64,000 bases of DNA, from positions 5,550,361-5,614,360 of the forward strand of contig NZ_AP018042.1 in the NCBI RefSeq assembly GCF_002356295.1, in the 5' to 3' direction. This document shows positions 55,708 to 64,000 of this stretch, piece after piece. Under the pieces are notes generated by a model that was not told the origin of the DNA, searched no databases, and saw only the letters and a list, made by a program, of their open reading frames with translations. The first letter of the stretch is position 1. Each line of letters starts with the position of its first letter. This DNA comes from Labilibaculum antarcticum. Lineage in GTDB: Bacteria > Bacteroidota > Bacteroidia > Bacteroidales > Marinifilaceae. A program made the translations under genes and the position numbers.

Positions 55708-56130
55708 ATGGAACCAATATTATTAAAAGATAAAATATGCACTGAAGACCTGGATCTTTTGATTCTGAAGGGTGTGCACGATATGGATATAAATCCGAGT
55801 AAAAGGGAAGAAATTGATGTAGAAGCTAAAAAGCTGTCGGAGCACTTTGTTAAGATGTTAGATTTTCACATAAATAATGGAGAAAATCCAGATGCTTCTT
55901 ATGCATTTCAAATAGCAGTCAACTTCAATGATTTTACGGAACAATACCGACAGTTATTTGTCGAAAACTACAACAAAGATGTTCTGGTTGGATTTGGACT
56001 AAGTGCAATCTGGATGGGTATTTTAAATGGGCTGGACGCAGAAAGTGGAATTATGCCCAATCATCCTTTTAAAAGAGAAATAGCAACTTGTTTGCGAACA
56101 ATCAGTGAAATTTTGGACAATAAAGAATAA
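55708..56130 (+). CDS. hypothetical protein
   Basis: A 140-residue acidic, mainly helical soluble protein not recognised. There is no signal peptide or membrane segment. One motif-like stretch is FQIAVNFNDFTEQYRQLFVE. The start ATG is followed by MEPILLKDKICTED and there is no upstream alternative nearby. It stands alone, 235 bases after the ClC gene and converging on the IorB gene. The even codon use and lack of overlap suggest it is real. Confidence 0.65.
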   Translation: MEPILLKDKICTEDLDLLILKGVHDMDINPSKREEIDVEAKKLSEHFVKMLDFHINNGENPDASYAFQIAVNFNDFTEQYRQLFVENYNKDVLVGFGLSAIWMGILNGLDAESGIMPNHPFKREIATCLRTISEILDNKE

Positions 56131-56237
56131 AACAAGTATAAATGCGAAAGGAATAAGGTTAAAGGATTACTTTAAAAGGGGAATTCACTCAAATTTCCAG
56201 TTTAGTTATTTTTGATTTCCTTGTCACAAATTATAAA

Positions 56238-56275
56238 AAAATCCCCGTAAGGAAAGAATTCCAAACGGGGATTTT
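56238..56275 (-). terminator. intrinsic terminator of the iorBA genes
   Basis: AAAATCCCCGT (56238-56248) pairs with ACGGGGATTTT (56265-56275) across a 16-base loop. On the minus strand the stem runs into TTTTTTTAT, a strong U-tract, just after the IorB stop. Confidence 0.85.
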
Positions 56276-56298
56276 AAGTTATTGTAGTTGAATTTTGA

Positions 56299-56892
56299 CT
56301 ATCTGTTTTCTTGCGAGAACTTACGTCCGGCATGAAGAGCCTTAATATTCATATCCACCACTTCGTCACCTTTCCTGGCAAAAATTTTACGGATACCTTC
56401 TTCCAAATATTCGAATGGAACATCAATAAAAGGGGATGCAGCGCCCAACATTACAAAGTTAAAAGCACGTGCAGAACCAACTTCTTCTTTTGCGATTCTA
56501 TCCGCATCAATCAACACATAATTTGGCAAGGCTTTAATCGTTGCCTCCAATTTTTCTTGCTCTGGATAGTTGTTAATATTAATGAAAGGAGTCGAATTTG
56601 TTACTACATAACCACCCTTTTTCAAGTAAGGCAGATAACGTAACGCCTCCATTGGCTCTACTGACAAAATAATATCAGCACCTCCTTTAGGAATCAAATC
56701 AGAATAAATTGGTTTGTCAGAAATTCTCATGAATGACTGAACATCACCACCACGCTGACTCATACCATGAGTTTCAGCTTGTTTCATATATAAATCGTTG
56801 TCTAATGCAGCAGAACCTAAAGCAGCAGCAATGGATAAAATCCCTTGACCACCAACACCTGCTATGACCATATCTGTTTTCATCTGTTTCAA
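56299..56892 (-). CDS. iorB: indolepyruvate:ferredoxin oxidoreductase beta subunit
   Basis: A 197-residue subunit of the 2-oxoacid:acceptor oxidoreductase gamma/IorB type. IAGVGGQGILSIAAALGSAA is the nucleotide-like Gly-rich loop and ETHGMSQRGGDVQSFMRI the signature of IorB. With IorA it decarboxylates aryl pyruvates (from Trp, Phe, Tyr) to aryl-acetyl-CoA with a low-potential electron carrier, or runs in reverse for amino acid synthesis. The iorA gene lies about 110 bases upstream. Confidence 0.93.
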   Translation of the reverse strand: MKQMKTDMVIAGVGGQGILSIAAALGSAALDNDLYMKQAETHGMSQRGGDVQSFMRISDKPIYSDLIPKGGADIILSVEPMEALRYLPYLKKGGYVVTNSTPFININNYPEQEKLEATIKALPNYVLIDADRIAKEEVGSARAFNFVMLGAASPFIDVPFEYLEEGIRKIFARKGDEVVDMNIKALHAGRKFSQENR

Positions 56893-56999
56893 ATTTTTTA
56901 GTTAAAGTCAGATGGAACTTACCGTATATCAAATAATTAATCTTGTAATTATTTAATTACGAACGTTTCATCTCTTTATTTTTTCAGATTAATATTCGA

Positions 57000-58625
57000 C
57001 TAAGCTTTAGCAGCTGCTTTTGCCATGGCTGCTTTCTTAATTTTTTGATCTCGCACATTCTTCTGTACACAAACACGACGGGGAATAATTACCGAAACTC
57101 CATTGTACTCCATCTCTTTACGGAAGATTTCCTTTATCTCATCATGTTTCTTAGGCACTGGAAGCAATACATGAATGTGCTCCTTCTCTACTCCTAAGCC
57201 TAAACAAATAGCTTCTAACTTCCCTTTCGCAGATGATTTTTGACCACCTGTCATAGAGATTGATTCATTATCAGAAATTATTACTGTAATTGGAGTTTTC
57301 TCATTGATAGCATCCAATAATCCAGTCATACCTGAGTGCGTAAATGTTGAATCACCAATAACAGCTACAGACGGAATCAATCCTGCATCAGCAGCACCTT
57401 TAGCCATAGTAATAGATGCTCCCATATCAACGCAAGAGTTAATTGCATTAAATGGAGGCAAGGCTCCTAAAGTATAGCAACCTATATCTGCGAATACTCG
57501 ACCTCCTCCGTACTCAGCAACAACCTCATTCAAGGCCTTGTAAACATCAATATGACTACATCCAACACACAATGCCGGCGGACGGGCAGCAACGATGCTT
57601 GGAACTTCAAAACTTTCTTTTATTTCAAAACCAAGAGCTTTCCCAACCATATCAGGAGTCAGCTCACCATCTCGTGAAAGAGTTCCATCCAAACGACCAA
57701 TAACGGCTTCTTTCTCTAAATATCCTTTCAATATTTCTTCGATAACCGGATAACCTTCTTCCAATACCATCACTTTATCACACTCGCTGGTGATTTTTTG
57801 AACCATTGTACGAGGAATTGGATACTGACTGATTTTAACAACTGGATATGGACAATCTCCGTCAGGATAATTTTCCATCAAATAATTATATCCCAATCCA
57901 CAAGCAATAATACCCATTGACTTATCGGTAGCATCTATATATGAGTTAAACACTGAATCTTCAGAAACTGCTTCAAATTTTTCCTGATTGCTTAGCAATT
58001 TCCTGTAACGCTTGCGCGCGATAGCAGGAAGTAATACGAATTGAAGCTTATCTTCTGGAAGTTTCAATTTATTTTGAACGATTACTTCGGCAGATCTTGC
58101 AACACCCGCACGGGAGTGAGCCAAACGAGTTGTAATTCTCATCATTACAGGAATCTCGCAAGCTTCAGACAATTCGAAACCAAAACGAGCCATATCGTAT
58201 GCCTCCTGCTGATTTGACGGTTCCAATATTGGTATCATAGCAAACTTACCATATACACGGGAATCTTGCTCATTTTGAGAAGAGTGCATAGATGGATCAT
58301 CTGCAACAACAACTAACAAACCACCATTTGTTCCAGTAATAGCAGCATTCATAAAACAATCGGCAGCAACGTTTAATCCAACGTGCTTCATACAAACCAT
58401 TGCTCTTTTGCCAGCATACGACATCCCAAGAGCTGATTCCATGGCTGTTTTTTCATTGGCAGCCCAATCGCTGTGAATATTTAATTCATTTGCTTGTTTC
58501 GAATGTTGAACATATTCGGTAATTTCAGTAGAAGGAGTTCCCGGATATGCATAAACACCCGACATTCCACCATCAATTGCTCCTTGAGCAATGGCTTCAA
58601 CGCCTAATAATAAAGACTTTTGCAT
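57000..58625 (-). CDS. iorA: indolepyruvate:ferredoxin oxidoreductase alpha subunit, short form
   Basis: A 541-residue subunit. The N-terminal pyrimidine-type TPP domain (GMSGVYAYPGTPSTEITEYV, MKHVGLNVAADCFM) and C-terminal diphosphate domain (PPALCVGCSHIDVYKAL, DIGCYTLGALPPFNA, GDSTFTHSGMTGLLDAIN) are both complete. Archaeal IorA continues into a two-cluster ferredoxin domain with eight Cys; here the chain ends in an Ala/Lys-rich tail after RRVCVQKNVRDQ and no such domain exists. Electrons must leave by another route, probably directly to free ferredoxin. Short IorA is known in other Bacteroidia. Alternative starts are not evident. Confidence 0.93.
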   Translation of the reverse strand: MQKSLLLGVEAIAQGAIDGGMSGVYAYPGTPSTEITEYVQHSKQANELNIHSDWAANEKTAMESALGMSYAGKRAMVCMKHVGLNVAADCFMNAAITGTNGGLLVVVADDPSMHSSQNEQDSRVYGKFAMIPILEPSNQQEAYDMARFGFELSEACEIPVMMRITTRLAHSRAGVARSAEVIVQNKLKLPEDKLQFVLLPAIARKRYRKLLSNQEKFEAVSEDSVFNSYIDATDKSMGIIACGLGYNYLMENYPDGDCPYPVVKISQYPIPRTMVQKITSECDKVMVLEEGYPVIEEILKGYLEKEAVIGRLDGTLSRDGELTPDMVGKALGFEIKESFEVPSIVAARPPALCVGCSHIDVYKALNEVVAEYGGGRVFADIGCYTLGALPPFNAINSCVDMGASITMAKGAADAGLIPSVAVIGDSTFTHSGMTGLLDAINEKTPITVIISDNESISMTGGQKSSAKGKLEAICLGLGVEKEHIHVLLPVPKKHDEIKEIFRKEMEYNGVSVIIPRRVCVQKNVRDQKIKKAAMAKAAAKA

Positions 58626-59086
58626 GTTATATTTGTTTAACTATTTTGGTTACTCTATAAGTTAAGACACTTTTTATAAACAAAAAGACGAAGTGCCTAA
58701 TTATATCAATTATTGATGTACATATGCATCAATTACAATTACTCAATAAATAGAATAGTGAAGTCTGATCACAAAGATCGGGGTAGGAAATAGAATTTAT
58801 AGTCCGCCAAATAATTTCAAGTATCCAACAAGATACGCATTTACGAAATAATATATAGCAGCTAATTCCATCTAATAACTTATAATTTGTAACGAAAAAC
58901 GGCTTTGTTTCTATTAATTGATGCTAAATTACCAATATTTGATTTAAATTCAATAAAAATGAACTAAAAGCAGGAAGTTTAGAATTAATTCAAATAACGA
59001 AAACGGTTGCGTTAGCTAGCGTTAAACATTTTAGTGCTGATTTTTAAACAAATAACAAAAACTACTCATCTATAATATTGAAGATT
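58626..59086. other. gap upstream of iorA with no gene seen
   Basis: About 460 AT-rich bases with stops in all frames. It should hold the iorBA promoter, but I found no convincing TAnnTTTG match on the minus strand. A short direct repeat GCGTTA-GCTA-GCGTTA occurs near 59003-59018. Confidence 0.45.
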
Positions 59087-59878
59087 CTATTTCTTAAATA
59101 AATTCGATTTAATACGTCCAAAAGAATCAAATGCAAAACGATTTGCCAAGAGAATACTAAGCATTAAATTTATTGAGCAACCAACAAATATGGCGAGCAT
59201 AATTAATATCTGATACTTAATGGCAATCATAGGAGAACTACCACCTAAAATTTGACCTGTCATCATTCCTGGCAAAGATATCAAGCCAATAACAGACATG
59301 GTAGCAATTAATGGATTTAAACCACTTTTTATGGCTGATCGAATAAATGGAGCCAGTGAATTCTTTTTACTATTTCCATTCACGAGAAGAAAATAATATA
59401 AATCCTGTTCTTTCGTTAAACGGGTAAAATAATTACTGATGCCAACAATATTGTGATTTAATGCATTTCCCAAAACCATTCCCGATATAGGTATGAAGTA
59501 TCTGGCATCAAAAATATAGTCCAGACGAATTACAAAACCGAGAAAAAAAGTATCAAGAATCAGAATGCTTATAAAACCTGAAATTGCAAATGGAAGGATG
59601 AAAAAACGATAATTAAGCCCTGCCCTTTTAATTGTAGTAAAAGTACCAACCAATATCATTACACAAACCCAGATTACATTAATCCAGGCATTGTTCCATT
59701 CAAAAATATATTCTAAATAAAACGCAACTAAAGAGAGTTGTATTACCATCCGAATTAAGGCAATAAGAGTTTCTTTAACAATTTTCACTTTAAAATAGAT
59801 AAAACCAATGATTGGAATTATCATTAGTAAAAAACCAAAGGCCAAACTTCCTATGCCTATGTCAATGATTTCTTTCAT
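59087..59878 (-). CDS. FetB-like (UPF0014) ABC transporter permease
   Basis: A 263-residue membrane protein with about seven helices. RMVIQLSLVAFYLEYIF, RYFIPISGMVLGNALNHNIV and SLPGMMTGQILGGSSPMIAI are typical of the UPF0014/FetB family, in which FetAB exports iron in E. coli. Its start overlaps the stop of the ATPase gene by 4 bases (59875-59878), so subunits are translationally coupled. Iron export is the best guess but other substrates are possible. Confidence 0.9.
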   Translation of the reverse strand: MKEIIDIGIGSLAFGFLLMIIPIIGFIYFKVKIVKETLIALIRMVIQLSLVAFYLEYIFEWNNAWINVIWVCVMILVGTFTTIKRAGLNYRFFILPFAISGFISILILDTFFLGFVIRLDYIFDARYFIPISGMVLGNALNHNIVGISNYFTRLTKEQDLYYFLLVNGNSKKNSLAPFIRSAIKSGLNPLIATMSVIGLISLPGMMTGQILGGSSPMIAIKYQILIMLAIFVGCSINLMLSILLANRFAFDSFGRIKSNLFKK

Positions 59879-60471
59879 AACTCAATTGTTCTGTTGCAAT
59901 AGTTAATCCACTTCTTATTGTGCGAGGTAGAAACAATGGTTTTGTTTGATAAGGAATCCAAGGTGGCAAACAGAAGATCAATAGAATGATCGTCCAGTGC
60001 AGAAACCGGCTCATCTAAAAGGATTATTGGCCTATCCAAACTTAAACAGGCAGACAAAACGATTCTTTGCTTCTCTCCTCCACTAATTTCAGTAAAACTC
60101 TTGTTTCCGCCACATTCTCGAACTCCTAAGCGATCTTGAAACAACTGAAAAGATTCAACTTGTTCGGGTTTCATTTGCAGCAAATCGACTAGTTCATTAG
60201 CTGAATCAACAGGCAAATTACTATTTTGAGGCAACCATATCATTTTATTACGAATAGCCATTATGGTGGTGCTATTCAACTCCACACCATCAATTTGGAT
60301 CCTCCCGGATTGTGGAATTAAAAAGCCCATCAACACTTTTAATAGTGAAGACTTGCCTTTGCCTGATGGCCCGCTAAGACATATGGACTCACCTCTTAAA
60401 ACATCAAAACTCAGGTTTTCACAAATAACTTGCCTAGGGAAGCTTAAATTTATCTTCTCACATTTTATCAT
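59875..60471 (-). CDS. FetA-like ABC transporter ATP-binding protein
   Basis: A 198-residue ATPase. Walker A is GPSGKGKS (34-41), the signature ISGGEKQRIVL (about 129-139), Walker B IILLDEPVSALDD, and the H-loop STSHNKKW. The short length, without a C-terminal regulatory domain, matches FetA/YbbL. Together with the permease gene it forms a two-gene operon. Upstream 330 bases are intergenic and shared with the divergent CoA-disulfide reductase gene. Confidence 0.92.
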   Translation of the reverse strand: MIKCEKINLSFPRQVICENLSFDVLRGESICLSGPSGKGKSSLLKVLMGFLIPQSGRIQIDGVELNSTTIMAIRNKMIWLPQNSNLPVDSANELVDLLQMKPEQVESFQLFQDRLGVRECGGNKSFTEISGGEKQRIVLSACLSLDRPIILLDEPVSALDDHSIDLLFATLDSLSNKTIVSTSHNKKWINYCNRTIEL

Positions 60472-60803
60472 ATTCTCGATCTATACTATAAAGAAAATAA
60501 TATTATCTCACTTGAGAACAATGCAAATCAAATTTCTTTGAGCTATAAGAACAATGTTTAATTAGGGCTTTATTTAAATGAGATTATTCTCACTTAACTA
60601 TTTTTAACACAACAAACAACTCTTCATATAATACTGTCATACTGAACATTACCTTAACGCAATCGTTTTAACATGTCCTACAACATATCTTAAAATCAAA
60701 TTACTTTAGTGCTAAATTTTAATGAAATATTACTTTTGTAGCATAGATATATGGATATCTACATATAAAGATTGTAACAAAATTAACTTTTAGAATATAT
60801 ACA
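60472..60803. other. divergent promoter region
   Basis: An AT-rich intergenic stretch between two divergent genes. It holds the TACTTTTG promoter element at 60731-60738 for the right-hand gene. No operator palindrome stands out. Confidence 0.55.
60731..60738 (+). promoter_or_regulatory. candidate -7 element of the CoA-disulfide reductase fusion gene
   Basis: TACTTTTG exactly fits the TAnnTTTG consensus, 66 bases before the start codon. The -33 region about 20 bases upstream (TTTAGTGC) is weak. Confidence 0.5.
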
Positions 60804-63287
60804 ATGGCAAAATACTTAATAGTTGGAGGTGTAGCAGGAGGAGCAACAACGGCTGCACGTTTGCGCAGAATGGATGAATCAGCAGAAATAATCATATTCG
60901 AAAGAGGTGAACATATTTCATATGCAAATTGTGGTTTGCCATACTATGTTGGAAATATAATTACCGAAAGAGAGAATCTTTTACTTCAAACACCTGAAAG
61001 TTTTAAAAGAAGACTTAACGTTGATGTTAGAATTAAAAACGAAGTGGTTAGAATTGACCGAGAAAATAAGTTGGTTGAAATCAATGACCTTATCAACAAT
61101 ACTAGCTATACGGAATCTTACGACAAATTAATTGTTTCTCCTGGTGCTGAGCCAATAAAACCAACTATTCCAGGGATTAAAGACGAAGCTATATTTACAG
61201 TTCGAAATGTAAAAGACACCGACAAAATTAAAGCTTACATCAACGAAAAAAAGCCTAAAAAAGCAGTCGTTGTTGGTGCTGGATTTATCGGTTTGGAAAT
61301 GGCTGAAAACCTTCATCATTTAGGTATGATGGTTACTATTATTGAGATGGCAGAACAAGTTATGACGCCTCTTGATTACGAAATGGCTGCTGTAGTCCAT
61401 CAACATCTAAAGACAAAAACTGTAGAATTTTATCTGAAGGATGGTGTTAGTGAATTCAAAAGAACAAAAGATCTTTTAGATGTTCATTTACAATCGGGAA
61501 GAAAAGTTGAAGCTGATATGGTAATTTTATCCATTGGAGTTAGACCAGAGACCAAATTGATTAAAGATGCTGGTATTGATTTGGCCCCAAACGGAGGAAT
61601 TAAAGTAAATGAATACCTACAAACAAGTGATCCATATATATATGCGTTAGGAGATGCGATGGCTTTCCCTCACCCTATTACAGGTAAATATACCAATGCT
61701 TACCTTGCTGGTCCTGCCAATAAACAAGCTAGAATGTTAGCTAATAATCTGGTTCTAGGACACAAACAAAAATACAAAGGAGCTATTGCAACAGCTATTG
61801 CCAAAGTATTTGATCTTACTGTAGGATCTACTGGAGTAGCAGAGAAAGTTTTGAAAAAAGAAGGTATTTCATATATATCAAACATTACTCATGGTGGTTC
61901 GCATGCGGGATATTATCCTGGAGCAATGCCTACCACAATAAAAATTACTTTCGATCCCAAAACCGGTAAGTTGTACGGAGCACAAGTAATAGGATATGAT
62001 GGCGTTGATAAAAGAACCGATCTGATTGCAACAGTTCTTCAAAAGGGAGGAACAATCTATGATTTGCAGGAAATTGAACATGCTTATGCTCCACCCTACT
62101 CTTCTGCGAAAGATCCCGTAAATCAGGCTGGTTTTACTGCGGGAAATATTATTGAAGGATTGGTAAACATTATCCATTGGGATGAATTGTACCAATTGCA
62201 TGGAGCGGATAATTACATATTAGATGTTCGTACTCCTGTTGAATTCGAACTAGGTCAAATTGAAGGTGCAATAAACATTGAAGTTGATGAAATTAGAAAT
62301 CGTTTGGATGAAATTCCAAAAGACAAAAAAATCATTATCTATTGTGGAGTTGGTTTACGCGGTTATTTTGCAGCAAGAATATTAATGCAAAGAGGTTTTA
62401 CCAACGTATACAATTTAAGTGGCGGATACAAAACTTACGAACATGCTACCGGTAAACAAAGCAACGAAGATATTTTTGAATCAAGTTATATTGGTAAGGA
62501 CGGCCATATCTACAGAGGAAAACCAAAAACATCTGAAACAGAAATTAAATCTGAAATTAAAACCATTGAGGTGGATGCTTGTGGATTACAATGCCCGGGA
62601 CCAATCATCAAGCTAAAAAAGGAAATTGATAAACTTGAGAATGGCGATCGTTTATTACAAAAGGTAACTGATCAAGGATTTGTTAAAGATGTTGCATCCT
62701 GGTGTAACATGACGGGGAACAAACTAATTTCTGTTGAATCTGACAAAGGAATCATTTCCGCACTTATCGAAAAACAAAAGAAAGAAGAACAATGTTCTGC
62801 TTTAAATGGTTCGGGAGCAAAAAATAAGACAATGGTTGTCTTCTCTGATGAATTAGATCGGGCTTTAGCCTCTCTGGTAATTGCCAATGGTGCCGCTGCT
62901 ATGGGAAGCAAAGTAACGCTATTCTACACTTTTTGGGGATTGAATGTGATTAAAAAGGCTCATAAACCAAAAGTTCAAAAAGATTTAATGGGCAAAATGT
63001 TTGGCAAAATGATGTCGGACAGCGCGGACGATTTGAAGCTTTCGAAAATGAACATGATGGGATTAGGTTCCAAGATGATGAAGAAAAGAATGATGTCTAA
63101 AAAAGTAGATTCCCTGGAAGACATGTTAAAAACAGCAATGGAAAATGGAGTTGAAATGATCGCTTGCCAAATGTCTATGGACATAATGGGTGTTGATAAA
63201 GACGAATTATTGGAAGGTGTTCAAATTGGTGGAGTAGCAGCCTACCTTGAAGAAGCTGAAAAATCTAATATCAACCTATTTATCTAA
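60804..63287 (+). CDS. CoA-disulfide reductase / rhodanese / TusA / DsrE four-domain fusion
   Basis: An 827-residue sulfur-transfer protein. Residues 1-445 are a FAD/NAD(P)H pyridine nucleotide-disulfide oxidoreductase of the CoA-disulfide reductase type, with FAD loop VGGVAGGATTAARL, redox Cys C43 (ANCGLPYY) and a dimerisation domain. A rhodanese domain (about 460-550) has persulfide Cys C514 in IIYCGVGLRGY. A TusA domain (about 588-660) has C597 in CGLQCPGPIIK. A DsrE/F-like domain (about 675-827) ends with EMIACQMSMDIMGVD. All likely catalytic Cys are kept, so the protein may reduce polysulfide or CoA persulfide and relay sulfur between its own domains. It is followed by a strong terminator, so the gene is monocistronic. 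Confidence 0.93.
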   Translation: MAKYLIVGGVAGGATTAARLRRMDESAEIIIFERGEHISYANCGLPYYVGNIITERENLLLQTPESFKRRLNVDVRIKNEVVRIDRENKLVEINDLINNTSYTESYDKLIVSPGAEPIKPTIPGIKDEAIFTVRNVKDTDKIKAYINEKKPKKAVVVGAGFIGLEMAENLHHLGMMVTIIEMAEQVMTPLDYEMAAVVHQHLKTKTVEFYLKDGVSEFKRTKDLLDVHLQSGRKVEADMVILSIGVRPETKLIKDAGIDLAPNGGIKVNEYLQTSDPYIYALGDAMAFPHPITGKYTNAYLAGPANKQARMLANNLVLGHKQKYKGAIATAIAKVFDLTVGSTGVAEKVLKKEGISYISNITHGGSHAGYYPGAMPTTIKITFDPKTGKLYGAQVIGYDGVDKRTDLIATVLQKGGTIYDLQEIEHAYAPPYSSAKDPVNQAGFTAGNIIEGLVNIIHWDELYQLHGADNYILDVRTPVEFELGQIEGAINIEVDEIRNRLDEIPKDKKIIIYCGVGLRGYFAARILMQRGFTNVYNLSGGYKTYEHATGKQSNEDIFESSYIGKDGHIYRGKPKTSETEIKSEIKTIEVDACGLQCPGPIIKLKKEIDKLENGDRLLQKVTDQGFVKDVASWCNMTGNKLISVESDKGIISALIEKQKKEEQCSALNGSGAKNKTMVVFSDELDRALASLVIANGAAAMGSKVTLFYTFWGLNVIKKAHKPKVQKDLMGKMFGKMMSDSADDLKLSKMNMMGLGSKMMKKRMMSKKVDSLEDMLKTAMENGVEMIACQMSMDIMGVDKDELLEGVQIGGVAAYLEEAEKSNINLFI

Positions 63288-63308
63288 AAAATATTATAAA
63301 TATAAAAG

Positions 63309-63342
63309 GGCTGTCTCAGAAATAGAGACAGCCTTTTTTTTT
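63309..63342 (+). terminator. intrinsic terminator of the CoA-disulfide reductase fusion gene
   Basis: GGCTGTCTC (63309-63317) pairs with GAGACAGCC (63325-63333) across loop AGAAATA and is followed by nine T residues (63334-63342). Confidence 0.92.
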
Positions 63343-63769
63343 GTATTCTTTGGATTGCTTTTTAAAATGAATTAAATCCGATTATTATTCCTTAAACAAT
63401 TCATTGTTACAGATAAAACTTCCTCTTTTACTGGACATTGCTTGTGTAATTTTGTAATTTGAGTATTGCTAATTCAAGCAGATTAGCTCAAATAAAACTG
63501 TCTTATATCGCTCCCATTCTCTCTAATTTTAAAAGAAGATTGATTGTATCTATTTTCATTTATCATCAAACTTATTCAACAACCTTATACTCAATCATGA
63601 TAATTGAATAAATTAGAAAAAACTAAGTTGGTTTTCACTCTAGGAATAGAGAAAAACCACTAGTGGTTAGTGGTTGACCGAAATAGCAGAATTACCTTTA
63701 GTCCCAATATTTAAAGAATTCTGCTATTTCTTTAAATCATGAAGTAAAGGAATACATTCAATTCAAAAA
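63343..63769. other. gap with a long hairpin
   Basis: No gene seen. A perfect 14-bp inverted repeat GAAATAGCAGAATT / AATTCTGCTATTTC (63680-63693 and 63717-63730) frames a 23-base loop, and a small repeat CCACTAGTGGTTAGTGGTT lies just before it (63656-63674). Confidence 0.5.
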
Positions 63770-63806
63770 AAAGCGGTAAAATCAAAACATCTGATTTTAT
63801 CGCTTT
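63770..63806 (-). terminator. intrinsic terminator of the acidic-tail gene
   Basis: AAAGCGGTAAAATCA (63770-63784) pairs with TGATTTTATCGCTTT (63792-63806) with one wobble pair. On the minus strand the stem leads into eight T residues. Confidence 0.8.
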
Positions 63807-63847
63807 CTTAAATTATTTAAACCCTTGCAGAAACAAACGACTTTAGT

Positions 63848-64000
63848 CTATTCGTCATCCAGATCTTCGTCCACTTCTTCTGCAACATCTTCCTCATCTT
63901 CTGATAGTAAAAAATCTGAATCGGAGTATTTATCTTCATATGATTCTCTTTTACTGTCCAGCAAATTTCCATCATCATCAAAATCAGTATCCTCTTCAAT
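63848..64000 (-). CDS. partial gene with highly acidic C-terminus
   Basis: The frame that stops at 63848-63850 (TAG on the minus strand) is open through the right edge and codes for 50 residues, the C-terminus of a larger protein. It is dominated by Asp and Glu (EEDTDFDDDGNLLD, SEDEEDVAEEVDEDLDDE). A terminator at 63770-63806 lies correctly behind it. A competing open frame on the same strand (63817-63999) is basic and Met-rich and looks like a shifted shadow of the acidic codons. The family cannot be told from the tail alone. Confidence 0.75.
   Translation of the reverse strand: MEEDTDFDDDGNLLDSKRESYEDKYSDSDFLLSEDEEDVAEEVDEDLDDE

Noticed and set aside
63817-63999. Open frame of 60 residues on the minus strand
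   Set aside because: Basic, Met-rich and repetitive; it is the shifted reading of the acidic frame that stops at 63848 and runs past the terminator position less sensibly.
1-64000. tRNA, rRNA, CRISPR arrays, transposases and integrases
   Set aside because: None were recognised on either strand by inspection; a covariance-model search would be needed to exclude small RNAs.

Overview
The window looks like a chromosomal segment of a Bacteroidota bacterium, probably a marine Bacteroidia; a Marinifilaceae/Marinilabiliales-type relative is my inference. Signs are the AT-rich sequence with few Shine-Dalgarno-like sites, TAnnTTTG-type promoter elements, a TonB-dependent receptor with a carboxypeptidase-regulatory N-terminal domain, an UpxY-type antiterminator at the head of a capsule/exopolysaccharide locus, a DUF6266-like protein and a short IorA lacking its ferredoxin domain. 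No rRNA, tRNA, CRISPR array or intact insertion sequence was seen.

Left flank (1-12.5 kb): a LuxR/NarL-type regulator with a degenerate receiver, a TonB-dependent receptor, a NYN-LOTUS protein, a GNAT-nitrilase fusion, the Na+/H+ antiporter NhaA, a broken beta-helix lipoprotein gene beside an intact paralogue, and an unrecognised lipoprotein.

Centre (12.6-52.1 kb, almost all on the minus strand): a surface-polysaccharide locus of about 40 kb. In transcription order it holds a candidate promoter near 52.1 kb, UpxY antiterminator, DUF6266 and GxxExxY-like proteins, Wza, Wzc, a WbpO/TviB-like dehydrogenase and WbpP/TviC-like epimerase (UDP-HexNAcA supply), Wzx flippase, a QueC-like PP-loop protein coupled to a pyruvyltransferase, glycosyltransferases, an EpsG-type polymerase, and a PglC-like initiating phosphoglycosyltransferase. 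PglD-, PglE- and PglF-like enzymes complete an apparent UDP-diacetylbacillosamine route. Between PglD and PglE lies the most unusual part (20-30 kb): a stand-alone adenylation enzyme, three discrete carrier proteins, a KAS III-like enzyme, a free-standing NRPS condensation domain, an AsnB-type amidotransferase and several acyltransferases. I read this as a dissociated carrier-protein pathway that makes an acyl, aminoacyl or amide decoration for the polysaccharide or a lipid/peptide linked to it. Two FemAB/BioF2-like acyltransferases close the locus.

Right flank (52-64 kb): a relic of a second nhaA, MarC and ClC membrane proteins, an unknown 140-residue protein, indolepyruvate:ferredoxin oxidoreductase (IorAB), a FetAB-like ABC transporter, a four-domain CoA-disulfide reductase/rhodanese/TusA/DsrE fusion, and the acidic C-terminus of a gene running off the right edge.
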